Assembly (NCBI GenBank): GCA_903873715.1
Contig: CAIQPS010000033.1
Coordinates: 1-42,889 of the forward strand
Length of the DNA: 42,889 bases
Origin: an uncultured Actinomycetes bacterium
GTDB taxonomy: Bacteria; Actinomycetota; Thermoleophilia; RBG-16-64-13
Direction of reading: 5' to 3'
How positions within the stretch are numbered: the first letter of the stretch is position 1; the number at the start of each line of letters is the position of its first letter. Both the position numbers and the translations under genes were made by a program. The notes under the pieces are model-generated. The model had not been told where the DNA came from and ran no database searches. It worked only from the letters and a program-made list of their open reading frames with translations. This document shows positions 16,716 through 25,217 of the stretch, piece after piece.

Positions 16716-18164
16716 ATGGGCTCGCTGCGTAACCTCTCTCTCAGGTGGCGGCTCTCGCTGGCGTTCGCGGGGATGGCCATCCTGACCGCCGGCGTGATCG
16801 GGGCCATACTCATCCCCATCCTCTCCAACCATTACCGGACGGCAGAGAAGACCTATCTGGAGGCGGCGGCCGAACGCGCCGTGCGCGATCTGGGATCCGT
16901 GCAATGGAAGAAAGACTCGGCGGGTCTGGACGGGATCGTCGCCGAACTGGCCCAGGTCACCCAGGCGCGAGTCAAGGTGACCGACCAGGCAGGAGCGGTC
17001 GTGGCAGACTCCGGCTCGCCGGTGACTACCTCGACGGTCGCGGCTCCTCCGCCGGCAGGCCAGCAGACGACGGCCCCTCAAGCCCTTCCCGACCCGCTCG
17101 GCGGCGGGCTGTTCGCCTCGGACTCGAGCACGGCGTCGGCCCCGCGCTCCGATCAGACAATACGGCGGCCGGTGGAGCGCAACGGACGCCTCCAAGGCTA
17201 TGTGGAAGTCTCGGAGGCTCCGGGCTACGCGCGCGCCGCCCTCATAAACACCGCGAAGGCCTGGGGCTTGGCAGGGGCCGTGGGAGTGATCATCGCGGCT
17301 CTGGTGGGCTGGCTCTTCGCCTGGAGGCTCACCCGGCCCATCTCCAGGCTCATACGGGCGACAGACCGCATGAGCCAGGGCGACCTGTCGGCGCGAGCGG
17401 GCATCGAGCGGGGCGACGAGGTGGGGAGACTCGCTCGCTCGTTCGACACCATGGCCGCGCGCAACGAAGCGACCGTGACGTCGCTGCGCCGGTTCGTCGC
17501 CGACGCCGCGCACGAGATCGGCACACCGCTCACAGCCCTCCAGGCCGACCTCGACATCGCCCAGAGCAACCCCCAGCAGGAGAAGCGGGAACGCTTCGTG
17601 GAGCACGCCGCGGGGCAGGCCCGCCGTCTCGAACACCTGACCTCGAACCTGCTGCGCCTGTCGCGTCTCGAGACCCAGGAGCTCGCTCAGGAACCGGCCC
17701 CCGTGGATCTGTGCGCCCTTGCGGCCCAGGTGCTGGACTCGGTGGCGTCGCGCGCGGACCAGGCCGAGATCGACCTCCGCGCGGAGATCGCGCGGACACC
17801 GGTCTGGGTGCTCGGATACGCGGACAAACTGGAGACGGCCGTGGCCAATCTGGTGGACAACGCGCTCAAGTTCACCCCGGCGGGAGGAACGGTCACGCTC
17901 GGCGTGGAACAGCGCGACGACCGGGTCGAGGTGTGGGTGGCGGACACCGGCATAGGGATCCCGCCGGAAGAGTCAGCGCAGTTGTTCGAGCGCTTTCACC
18001 GGGGGCGCAACGTGCACGCCTACGCCGGCAGCGGACTGGGCCTGGCCATCGTGAAGGCTACGGCCGACCTGCACAGGGGCACCATATCGGCACGGCCAAA
18101 CGACTGCGATGGGGCGCGCTTCGCGTTGGTGCTCCCCGCCTTGCCCCCCACTCCCGGCTCCTGA
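16716..18164 (+). CDS. Sensor histidine kinase
   Basis: A 482-residue membrane kinase. It has an N-terminal membrane segment, an extracytoplasmic region of about 150 residues containing a Thr/Pro/Ala-rich low-complexity stretch, and a second membrane segment near residues 178-205. A HAMP linker (RPISRLIRATDRMSQGDL), HisKA box (ADAAHEIGTPL, phospho-His266) and ATPase domain (NLVDNALKFTP, DTGIGIPPE, GSGLGLAIVKA) follow. The start ATG directly abuts the response-regulator stop. The sensory domain has no family I recognise, so the stimulus is unknown; the upstream neighbour is an exported phosphoesterase. Confidence 0.93.
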   Translation: MGSLRNLSLRWRLSLAFAGMAILTAGVIGAILIPILSNHYRTAEKTYLEAAAERAVRDLGSVQWKKDSAGLDGIVAELAQVTQARVKVTDQAGAVVADSGSPVTTSTVAAPPPAGQQTTAPQALPDPLGGGLFASDSSTASAPRSDQTIRRPVERNGRLQGYVEVSEAPGYARAALINTAKAWGLAGAVGVIIAALVGWLFAWRLTRPISRLIRATDRMSQGDLSARAGIERGDEVGRLARSFDTMAARNEATVTSLRRFVADAAHEIGTPLTALQADLDIAQSNPQQEKRERFVEHAAGQARRLEHLTSNLLRLSRLETQELAQEPAPVDLCALAAQVLDSVASRADQAEIDLRAEIARTPVWVLGYADKLETAVANLVDNALKFTPAGGTVTLGVEQRDDRVEVWVADTGIGIPPEESAQLFERFHRGRNVHAYAGSGLGLAIVKATADLHRGTISARPNDCDGARFALVLPALPPTPGS

Positions 18165-18195
18165 GCCGTCGCGTCCCTCGGCTGGTGAGGCTCAG
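18161..18195. terminator. Inverted repeat between convergent kinase and flavoprotein genes
   Basis: CTGAGCC (18161-18167) pairs with GGCTCAG (18189-18195) over a 21-nt loop. The repeat includes the stop region of the kinase gene and the end of the large minus-strand operon. The stem is short and has no U-tract, so this is a weak call. Confidence 0.3.
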
Positions 18196-19871
18196 CCCAC
18201 CCTTCCTCCGAGGTACTCGTCCTCGCCGAGCAGTTCCACCGGGTACTTCTCCCGATAGCCGAGCGCCGGGTCCGGCCGCCACTCGGGCGGCAGCGGCTGC
18301 TTGACCACAGCCATGGCGCCGTCGCGCTCCACCAGCTTGACCCAACACAGCCAGTTCTCGTCGTCCCTGAAGGGGAAGTCCTCGCGGTAGTGGGTGCCGC
18401 GGCTCTCCTCCCGCGCGAGGCCCGCCCGCAGCTTCATCTCGGCGTTCAACAGCATGTTGCGGGTCTCGTGAGCCTCGCGTAGGCCGTGAGGGTCATCGGC
18501 TTTGAGGAGAGGCGCATACTTCTGCTGCAGGTACATGATCTGGCTGAGCGCCGCTTCCAGACGGCTCCTCTCCTTCACGTACATCACGTAGTAGGGGAAC
18601 ATGATGTTCTGCAGGAGCCGGGTGACCCAAGCAGGCGAGAATCCTCGCTGTCTGGACAGGGGTGCGAGCATCTCCTCCCGGAGAGTCTCGAGCACGCCAT
18701 TGCCGGCCACCGGCACCGCCTCGAGCTTGGCATACTCGGCGGCCGCCCTTCCGGCGCGGGCCCCCTGGACGGCCGAACCGGCGCAGGAACAGCCGAACCC
18801 CGCGTATCCGGCCCCGTTCTGCATGGAGCAGAGCGCATCCCCGGCGGCCCAGAGGCCGGGCACGTTCGAGGCCCCGAACAGGTCCTGCGGGAACACGCCT
18901 TCGCCCTTGTGGTTGGACATGCCCGGCGTGGAGAACCCCGGTGACTTCGCGAACGGTCCTCCCAGGTAATCGCCCTTCTCGTCCCTTGCCCCGGGGATGC
19001 CGCCCGGCGGCGCGACGAACCGGGCGTCGATGGGAAGCCCCCCGTCGTGGACCCCATACACGGCCGAGATGCGCAGCCCCAACCGGCGGGCGTCGAGGTG
19101 GTCGGCGGGCTCCGTGGGCCCGGGCGGGCCGCCGCCCAGCTCGGTGGCGGCCTTCATGGGACCGGGGTCGACTTCCACCAGAGGGTTGGCCGGCCTGGCC
19201 GGGTGGGCGTCGTTGAACTCCTTGCCGGATATCTCCGCCCCCACCCGGTACGCCATGGCGTCGCCGTCGGCGGTGGCGGCACTGCAGAAGTAGCCCATTC
19301 CCAGGGGCTTGAAGGACGCCGGGCCCGCCGCCACGACCGTGGCCTTCGCCAGGATGGTGCACGCCTGCCCGCTCTCCATGTGGAACCCCACGGCCCCGAT
19401 GACCTTGTCTTCGGGCTTCACCAGACCGGTGATCATCACCCGCTCGATCACGTCCACGCCGCAGGCGAGTACCTTGCCGCGCATCGCGTCGCCGGCCCCG
19501 ACCACCTCGATGGACCGGGTGACCGTGCCGGGCTGGTAGTAATAGGGTCGGCCCGTCTGGGCGCCCCAGGCGGAGACCTCCTGGTAGCGGTCGTACGACT
19601 CGGCCATCAGGATGTCGACGAAGTCCATGTTGTTGAGGTACTCGCCCGAGAGCTTGAACTGCTCCAGATACTGCTCCCGGGTGATCCCCTTGGTGTCCTT
19701 GAAGACGAACCAGGAGTTGGCCCAGGGCGTCAGCCCCGACCGCCCGGTGCGGCCCTTGACGGCCATGACCACCCTGGCCCCGGCTTCGCGCGCCTTGACG
19801 GCGGCGAAGCACCCCGCGAAGCCCCCTCCGATGACGAGGACGTCGGTCTCGAGTGTCATCAGCTCGCTCAT
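18192..19871 (-). CDS. FAD-dependent flavoprotein D (fumarate reductase/AprA-like)
   Basis: A 559-residue flavoprotein of the fumarate reductase / succinate dehydrogenase / APS reductase alpha superfamily. It begins with the FAD-binding motif DVLVIGGGFAGCFAA and has the second FAD segment VPGLWAAGDALCSMQNGAGYAG. The C-terminal helical domain shows HETRNMLLNAEMKLRAG and the capping motif ESRGTHYREDFPFRDD. The position that holds the FAD-linking His in SdhA/FrdA is replaced (GRSGLTPWAN), so FAD should be non-covalent. It is the last gene of the operon, starting 5 bp after the GltD-like gene. Substrate unknown; close relatives are flavoproteins A and B in the same operon. Confidence 0.85.
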   Translation of the reverse strand: MSELMTLETDVLVIGGGFAGCFAAVKAREAGARVVMAVKGRTGRSGLTPWANSWFVFKDTKGITREQYLEQFKLSGEYLNNMDFVDILMAESYDRYQEVSAWGAQTGRPYYYQPGTVTRSIEVVGAGDAMRGKVLACGVDVIERVMITGLVKPEDKVIGAVGFHMESGQACTILAKATVVAAGPASFKPLGMGYFCSAATADGDAMAYRVGAEISGKEFNDAHPARPANPLVEVDPGPMKAATELGGGPPGPTEPADHLDARRLGLRISAVYGVHDGGLPIDARFVAPPGGIPGARDEKGDYLGGPFAKSPGFSTPGMSNHKGEGVFPQDLFGASNVPGLWAAGDALCSMQNGAGYAGFGCSCAGSAVQGARAGRAAAEYAKLEAVPVAGNGVLETLREEMLAPLSRQRGFSPAWVTRLLQNIMFPYYVMYVKERSRLEAALSQIMYLQQKYAPLLKADDPHGLREAHETRNMLLNAEMKLRAGLAREESRGTHYREDFPFRDDENWLCWVKLVERDGAMAVVKQPLPPEWRPDPALGYREKYPVELLGEDEYLGGRVG

Positions 19872-19875
19872 CCCG

Positions 19876-21546
19876 TCACCGCCCCAACTCGACGACGTTC
19901 CAGCCGTGCAGCGACCCCAGGAGCTGCCCCTCGGTGACCGCTATCGCATCGACCGGGCAGTACTTCTGGCACAGTTTGCACACCTGGCAGCTGTCGACAT
20001 ACGCGATGCGCGAACGGCTGCCGCAGGTGAGACAACGCTCGGCCTCCCGGTGCGCCTGGGCGGCACTCAGGCCGCCTGCCACCTCGGCCAGATCGGCGCG
20101 GCGCTCCGCGGCCGGCCGCACCGGCGCCTCCAACCGGTCCAGCATCTCCACCTTCTCCTTGGGTGGCGGCGCCGCCACCACCGGGGCTTCCTGGGCGTCC
20201 TCGGCGGGCTCGCCGCTCAGAGAACGGGCCACCGCCTCCGCCGCCCGCTTGCCCGCCGCCAGCGCCTCCACCACCGTGGAAGCGCCGGTCACCGCGTCAC
20301 CCGCGGCAAAAAGGTCGGACGCCGCGGTCGACCCGTCCTTCGCCGCCGCGATGCGGCCGCGCGCATCGACCTCGAAGCCCGCCGGCACCACCGCCGCGTC
20401 CGGCGCCTGACCGGTGGCCACCACCACCATGCCTGCGGGGACGGTCTGCGGGAGCACGCACTCGCCGTACACAGGCGCGAACCGGCCGTCGTCGTCTCGG
20501 ACGCTCAGGCATTCCACGCAGCGGATGCCCGCCACGCGGCCGTTCTCCACCACGAAGGAATCCACGCCTCGCGACGGCAGGATCTCGACGCCCTCTTCCT
20601 GAGCCTGGTCGATCTCTTCCGAGAGGGCGAGCATGCTGTCCTTGAGCCCGCGTTCCAACTGTTCGAGGCAGACGACGGTGACCCGCGCGGCTCCCAGGCG
20701 GACAGCCGTCCGAGCCGCATCCAGCGCCACACTCCCACCGCCGACCACGGCCACGACCGCCCCAGCGCACGATGCGGACCCCGCCCGCGCCGCCCCCAGG
20801 AACTCCATGGCGCTGACGATGCCTTCGGCGTCGCCGCCGGGCGCCGCCAGCCCCATGGGCTTCGCCGCGCCGGTGGCCGCGACGACCGCCCGGTACCCTT
20901 GGGCGCGCAGTCCGTCCACTGTGACGTCGACCCCGACGCGGACGCCGGTGCGGAACTCGACGCCCAGCGCGCGGTAGGCGGCGATCTGCGCATCGAGGAC
21001 GTCCTCGGGCAGACGGAAGGCCGGCACCGCCGTGCGCAGCATCCCGCCCAGACTCTCATCCTTCTCGAAGACTGTCACCGCCAGGCCCTGCCGGGCGAGG
21101 AAGTACGCCGCAGAAAGACCCGCCGGGCCCGACCCGATCACGGCCACCCGGCCTTGGGTGGCGGGCGCCGGCGGCGCCGCAGGCGCCCCGGCGGTGTTCC
21201 GCAGCAGATGGTCGCCCAGGTAGCGCTCCAGGGCGTTGATGTTCACCGGAGCGTCGACGGCGTTCCGGCTGCAGTCCGTCTCGCACGGGTGAGGGCACAG
21301 CCGGCCGGTGACCGCCGGCATCGGGTGGCACTCGGCAAGGATGGCGGCGGCCGCGTCGATCATGCCCATCTTGAGCAGGTCGTGATACTCGCGCTGCCGC
21401 AGACCCAGTGGGCAGGCGGCGCTGCAGGGCGACACCTCCACCGGGCACTCAGGTGCGGTGTCCAGGCGGAAGACATCCATCGGGCAGGACTCGACGCAGG
21501 TGCCGCACCCGACACATTTATCGAGATCGATGTTCGATACGGGCAT
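19876..21546 (-). CDS. GltD-like NAD(P)H oxidoreductase with extra ferredoxin domains
   Basis: A 556-residue multidomain electron-transfer protein. It has an N-terminal ferredoxin motif (CVGCGTCVESCP), then a GltD-type cysteine segment (CSAACPLG, CHPMPAVTGRLCPHPCETDC). The FAD Rossmann motif is VIGSGPAGLSAAYFLARQG and the NAD(P) Rossmann motif is VVAVVGGGSVALDAARTAVRLGA. A second FAD motif (DLFAAGDAVTGASTVVEALAAGKRAA) precedes a C-terminal Cys-rich region (CLTCGSR, CQVCKLCQKYCPVDAI). In the glutamate synthase family this module moves electrons between NAD(P)H and iron-sulfur clusters. Sandwiched between ferredoxin 3 and flavoprotein D, it is the likely link between the pathway flavoproteins and the NAD(P)H pool. 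No glutamate synthase large subunit is nearby. Confidence 0.87.
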   Translation of the reverse strand: MPVSNIDLDKCVGCGTCVESCPMDVFRLDTAPECPVEVSPCSAACPLGLRQREYHDLLKMGMIDAAAAILAECHPMPAVTGRLCPHPCETDCSRNAVDAPVNINALERYLGDHLLRNTAGAPAAPPAPATQGRVAVIGSGPAGLSAAYFLARQGLAVTVFEKDESLGGMLRTAVPAFRLPEDVLDAQIAAYRALGVEFRTGVRVGVDVTVDGLRAQGYRAVVAATGAAKPMGLAAPGGDAEGIVSAMEFLGAARAGSASCAGAVVAVVGGGSVALDAARTAVRLGAARVTVVCLEQLERGLKDSMLALSEEIDQAQEEGVEILPSRGVDSFVVENGRVAGIRCVECLSVRDDDGRFAPVYGECVLPQTVPAGMVVVATGQAPDAAVVPAGFEVDARGRIAAAKDGSTAASDLFAAGDAVTGASTVVEALAAGKRAAEAVARSLSGEPAEDAQEAPVVAAPPPKEKVEMLDRLEAPVRPAAERRADLAEVAGGLSAAQAHREAERCLTCGSRSRIAYVDSCQVCKLCQKYCPVDAIAVTEGQLLGSLHGWNVVELGR

Positions 21547-21549
21547 CCT

Positions 21550-21912
21550 TCATCGTCCTTTGCTCGGGGGCCCCCAGCCGCCCACCGGCGGCCGCACATA
21601 TGCGGGAGGCGGGTCCGCCATCCCCAGACGGAACTGCTCGCCCGTCTCCTTGCGCTTCCACCCGACCTGCTGGCAAAGCGGGTGTTCCATCCGGATGGCA
21701 CCGGGCGACGGGCAGTGCGCCACACAGCAGCCGCAGAACCAGCACTCGTCGGGATACACGAGCACCGGGGGCTCGCCCGGTCCGGGACTCGGCGCCAGCA
21801 CGTCGCAGCGGCACACCTCGACGCAGGCGTTGCACTGCGTGCACAGGTCCGCGTCGAACTGGATGGCCCGGTTGGGCGTCAGGGGGTTGTTGACGAGGTG
21901 GGCGTCGGCCAT
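21550..21912 (-). CDS. Ferredoxin 3, 2x[4Fe-4S] (AprB-like)
   Basis: A 120-residue soluble iron-sulfur protein with two cluster motifs, CTQCNACVEVC and CWFCGCCVAHCPSPGAI. The tail of about 45 residues (GWKRKETGEQFRLGMADPP) recalls the AprB extension that wraps around AprA. It starts 4 bp after flavoprotein C and ends 4 bp before the GltD-like gene, so it probably transfers electrons between those two. The first motif has Arg rather than Pro after its last Cys, which may tune the potential. Confidence 0.87.
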   Translation of the reverse strand: MADAHLVNNPLTPNRAIQFDADLCTQCNACVEVCRCDVLAPSPGPGEPPVLVYPDECWFCGCCVAHCPSPGAIRMEHPLCQQVGWKRKETGEQFRLGMADPPPAYVRPPVGGWGPPSKGR

Positions 21913-21915
21913 GGG

Positions 21916-23961
21916 TCAGCCCTCCGCCCCGGTGCGCGCCGCACTGCCGGCCACCCGCCCGGCGCCGTCGCCCCGGCCGCTGTGAGCCGCATAGTTCTCG
22001 GCCGACGATCCCGCGTACGGCGCCTGCCGCCAATAGTCCCAGGGCAGGTCCCGGGTGCGGACGGCCGGGCCGTCGCGCCGCACCGTCAGCAGCTTGTCCC
22101 ATTCGGGCGGGTCCATCTCCGGATAGTCGATGCGCTTGAAGCCCAGGGCCTCGCTGCTGGCTCTGCGTGCGAGCGAGGCATGCATCATCGTCTCGCCGAC
22201 GGTCAGCCGGACGCCGCACTCCAGGGTGCGCATGAGCTCGTGCGGGTTGCGGGCACATGCGCCGGCCAGTTCGCCCCGGCGGATCCCATCCAGCCATTCC
22301 AGCCCCAACCGCAGGGTGTTCTCGCTGCGGTACTCGCCGCAGTAGTCCTGCATGACCCGGCAGAGGCCGGCCTGCAGTTCCTTCCAGCCCATGCCTTCGC
22401 TGCGGTTCACCGGGGCGTAGACCCGGGTCTTCTCCTTGTCGATCTGGGCGCGGGCCACCGAAGGCGCCCGCGCGGTGCGGGCATACTCCGCGGCCTTGCG
22501 TCCGGCATAGCGCCCCGTGCAGGCCGAAGCCGAATGGTCCGCCCCGCCGGCCAGTTGCACGCCGGCCGCGTAAAGGCCTTCCAGAGAGGTGCGCAAATCC
22601 CAGTCGAAGTGGACACCTCCCCCATCCACCAGGAAGGCCGATTCTCGCCACTGCCGCGCCGACTGGCCGGCCCACCAAGGCCTTGGTCCGTAGGCGTCGG
22701 GAGCCATCACCGGGGCCTGCAGCAGGTCCTTGTCGGGGTCGAACCCGGCCTGGGAGTACACGTCGTAGACGGGGATGCGGCACTTGCCTTCCTGCGCCAG
22801 CATGAGTCCGAAGATGGCCCGGCGCTCGTCCTCGGCCATGCCCGGGAGGTCGGCGTAGAGGGGTAGGGTGAATTCGCCCCGCGCGATCCGCTCGGGCAGG
22901 TCCGGTGCCAGAGAAGGGCCCCGGAACTCGTAGGCCAGACGCCCGCCGTAGAGGAAGTACTTCTGCCCGGGCGCGGGCCGGTGCCGCTCCGCGTGGCTCG
23001 TCAGAAGCCGCCCGTCGCGGTCCACCCACGGGATCTCCTTGCCGGTCGCGTCCACCACGTTGCAGGCGTACCAGGTGTTGTGGGAGTTGCCGCTGCCGTA
23101 CGCGGTGTAGCGGAAGCCACCCGGGTGGGGCCCGCTCTTCTCCATGAGCGCGAGCTCGCCGCCGGCGTCCCAGGCCATGGCGCAGCCGTCGCCGGCACAG
23201 TTGGGGTCGTCGTGTATGGCGGCGAAACCCTGCAACTCCGTGGAGAACACCCACAGCCGCAGAGGCTGCGCCGTCGCCAGCACGGTGGCCTTCGCCCGGA
23301 ACACGTAGAACTCGCCCGTGCGGACGTTCACCGCCGTCGCCCCCACCACCCGGGCGCCCCGCTCCCCGCCCTCGGAGAGCAGACTGGTGGCCATCACCCG
23401 GTCGAAGATGGTCACGCCGAGCCGCTTCAACTCGCGATGCAGTGCCGGCTTGAACTCCCAGCCGAACACCCGCAGCGTGTGCCGGCCCGTGTAGTCGTAG
23501 GCGAAGAGCAACTTGGTCCCCTCGTCGCGGAACTCGGACCCCGCGAACTCGTCGCCGGTGTCGCGTATCCGCGCCCCCATGCTCTCGAGGTCGAGGAGGG
23601 TCTCGTAACTCTCCCTGGCCATGATGTAACAGGTGATGCCGTTGCCGTACTCGTTGGTGATCCCGTAGGGATAGGTGTCCACCACCCGCGCGAACTCCTC
23701 CGGCGTGATGTCGCAGCAGGGATTGCCCACCGCGCCGTGCCAGTGATCGACGCCCGCTCCACCTGAGCCGCTCCGGATCACCGCTCCCTTGTCGAGCACG
23801 GCCACGCGCGCGCCGTCCCGGGCCGCGTTGATGGCCGCGTGGCAACCGGCGACTCCGCCGCCCACCACGAGGACGTCGAACTCGGCCTCGGTCTCCCGGT
23901 CGTAGCGGACCGGGTAGGGCCAGGCGCTCCCAGTGCTACTCGTCGTCGACACCGGTGGCAT
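21916..23961 (-). CDS. FAD-dependent flavoprotein C (larger, AprA-like C-terminus)
   Basis: A 681-residue flavoprotein, about 120 residues longer than flavoproteins A, B and D. FAD motifs are DVLVVGGGVAGCHAAINAARDGARV and SLEGLYAAGVQLAGGADHSASACTGRYAG. The FAD-His position is occupied by IRSGSGGAG, so covalent flavin is not expected. The C-terminus lacks the ESRGTHYREDFP motif of its paralogues and instead has SSEALGFKRIDYPEMDPPEW, closer to APS reductase alpha-type proteins. ATG 23961 overlaps the end of the amidohydrolase gene by 26 bp and has no clear ribosome binding site, suggesting translational coupling. It is paired with ferredoxin 3 just downstream. Confidence 0.85.
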   Translation of the reverse strand: MPPVSTTSSTGSAWPYPVRYDRETEAEFDVLVVGGGVAGCHAAINAARDGARVAVLDKGAVIRSGSGGAGVDHWHGAVGNPCCDITPEEFARVVDTYPYGITNEYGNGITCYIMARESYETLLDLESMGARIRDTGDEFAGSEFRDEGTKLLFAYDYTGRHTLRVFGWEFKPALHRELKRLGVTIFDRVMATSLLSEGGERGARVVGATAVNVRTGEFYVFRAKATVLATAQPLRLWVFSTELQGFAAIHDDPNCAGDGCAMAWDAGGELALMEKSGPHPGGFRYTAYGSGNSHNTWYACNVVDATGKEIPWVDRDGRLLTSHAERHRPAPGQKYFLYGGRLAYEFRGPSLAPDLPERIARGEFTLPLYADLPGMAEDERRAIFGLMLAQEGKCRIPVYDVYSQAGFDPDKDLLQAPVMAPDAYGPRPWWAGQSARQWRESAFLVDGGGVHFDWDLRTSLEGLYAAGVQLAGGADHSASACTGRYAGRKAAEYARTARAPSVARAQIDKEKTRVYAPVNRSEGMGWKELQAGLCRVMQDYCGEYRSENTLRLGLEWLDGIRRGELAGACARNPHELMRTLECGVRLTVGETMMHASLARRASSEALGFKRIDYPEMDPPEWDKLLTVRRDGPAVRTRDLPWDYWRQAPYAGSSAENYAAHSGRGDGAGRVAGSAARTGAEG

Positions 23962-25165
23962 GCATGATGTTCTTGTTGGGCTTGCCGGTCATGCGCAGGC
24001 CTTCCGGGTCCGGGTACTTGATCTGCTCCCGCGGGATGAAGGGCACGCTGGCGGCCGCGTCAGCGCCGAAGATGTCCGGGCGGCCTTCGGGGAACATCCG
24101 CGGATAGGGCACCGGCAGCTTGTACAGCTTGGCCGCCGTGCCGCCCATGATGAGGTTGATCTCGTCTTGGGTGAGCCAGTCGCCCACCCGGTCGATGGTC
24201 CGCAGGCCCCAGCCGTAGAAGTCGGGCTGATAGGTGGGCACCGCCGGCCAGTCTTTGTAGCCGAACATCATCAGAGACATGGTCTCGCGGTACTCGAGTG
24301 CCTTCACCTTCGGGCCCCACTTCTCGACCCCCCGCCGCACTATGTGCTGAGGGACGTTCCCGTAGTCGTGGCCCCAGGTGAGCCGCGCGGCGCTCACGCC
24401 GGCGTCGAAGGCCACCTCGAACTGCTTCTCGCACCAGCCCCCGGTCTCCATCCAGACGTTGGGAAGCCCGGCGACGACCGTGTACATCTCCCGGATGCCG
24501 TCCAGGCCGCGGGTCCACTCGTCCTCCACGCAACCGTGGGTCTGCATGATCTTGGCGTTCGGGTTCTCCATGGAGATGCGGGCGAGCAACTCGGTGAGGG
24601 TCCATTCCCCTTTGCGCAGGAAGACGAACTGGTCGTGGCAGAGCACCGGCACGTCGTACTTGGTGGCCAGTTCGCAGAGTGCGGCCCACTCCTCGACCCG
24701 CTCCTCGAAGTCGCACGGCCCTTCGGCCCCGGGCACCTGGAGACTGCGCGCGGCCGATCCCGGCGCGAACTCGCCTATGCCCACGAACCAGCCGGTCGCG
24801 AGCGCCTCGTCCACCTCGGCCAGGGCGGCCTTGAAGGTCCAGGGCTTCTCGCCCCGCATGGCGGCGAGGACGGTCTTCTGGTCGCTGCAGCAGGCGCGGA
24901 ACCGGTCGGGGAAGCGCTTGACCAGCTTGGCCTGGCTCTCGTTGGTCGTCCCGGGGATGCTCGGCAGCAAAACCGCCATGTCGACGCCGTAGCGATCCAT
25001 GTCGTACAGCGTCAGGAAGCAGTTGTCGAACGGCTGGACCTCCGCGTGCAGCCCGGTCCATTCCTCGTTCTCCACCATCTCCCACCCCGCGTCCGTGGCC
25101 GGCTGGTAGAGCGTGGTGATGTGACAGTGCGTATCCACGACGTAGCGGGCGATGGAGCGGTTCAT
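23936..25165 (-). CDS. Metal-dependent amidohydrolase (amidohydrolase 2 family)
   Basis: A 409-residue TIM-barrel hydrolase/decarboxylase of the family that includes ACMSD and gamma-resorcylate decarboxylase. Expected metal ligands are visible: His13 and His15 in DTHCHI, His177 in CHDQF and Asp267 in WGHDYG, with His210 (QTHGC) as a further active-site candidate. ATG 25165 has GGAGG 6 bp upstream; about 36 upstream codons in frame were excluded for lack of similarity and because they overlap the MBL 2 end. Its position between the MBL hydrolases and flavoprotein C suggests that it acts on a ring-opened or carboxylated intermediate. Hydrolysis and decarboxylation are both possible. Confidence 0.84.
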   Translation of the reverse strand: MNRSIARYVVDTHCHITTLYQPATDAGWEMVENEEWTGLHAEVQPFDNCFLTLYDMDRYGVDMAVLLPSIPGTTNESQAKLVKRFPDRFRACCSDQKTVLAAMRGEKPWTFKAALAEVDEALATGWFVGIGEFAPGSAARSLQVPGAEGPCDFEERVEEWAALCELATKYDVPVLCHDQFVFLRKGEWTLTELLARISMENPNAKIMQTHGCVEDEWTRGLDGIREMYTVVAGLPNVWMETGGWCEKQFEVAFDAGVSAARLTWGHDYGNVPQHIVRRGVEKWGPKVKALEYRETMSLMMFGYKDWPAVPTYQPDFYGWGLRTIDRVGDWLTQDEINLIMGGTAAKLYKLPVPYPRMFPEGRPDIFGADAAASVPFIPREQIKYPDPEGLRMTGKPNKNIMHATGVDDE

Positions 25166-25217
25166 TGACGACCTCCGTTTGTCGAGGGAACAAGTGACGT
25201 TGAACGACCAGCCGGCA

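Noticed and set aside
15234-17636. 800-codon open frame on the minus strand
   Set aside because: It is antisense to the metallophosphoesterase, response regulator and kinase genes, which show complete motifs; the minus-strand translation has none.
19612-22866. Very long open frame on the plus strand (over 1,000 codons)
   Set aside because: It is antisense to flavoproteins C and D, ferredoxin 3 and the GltD-like gene, all of which have clear family motifs. Its translation is His/Arg/Gly-rich without domains, as expected for an opposite-strand shadow in high-GC DNA.
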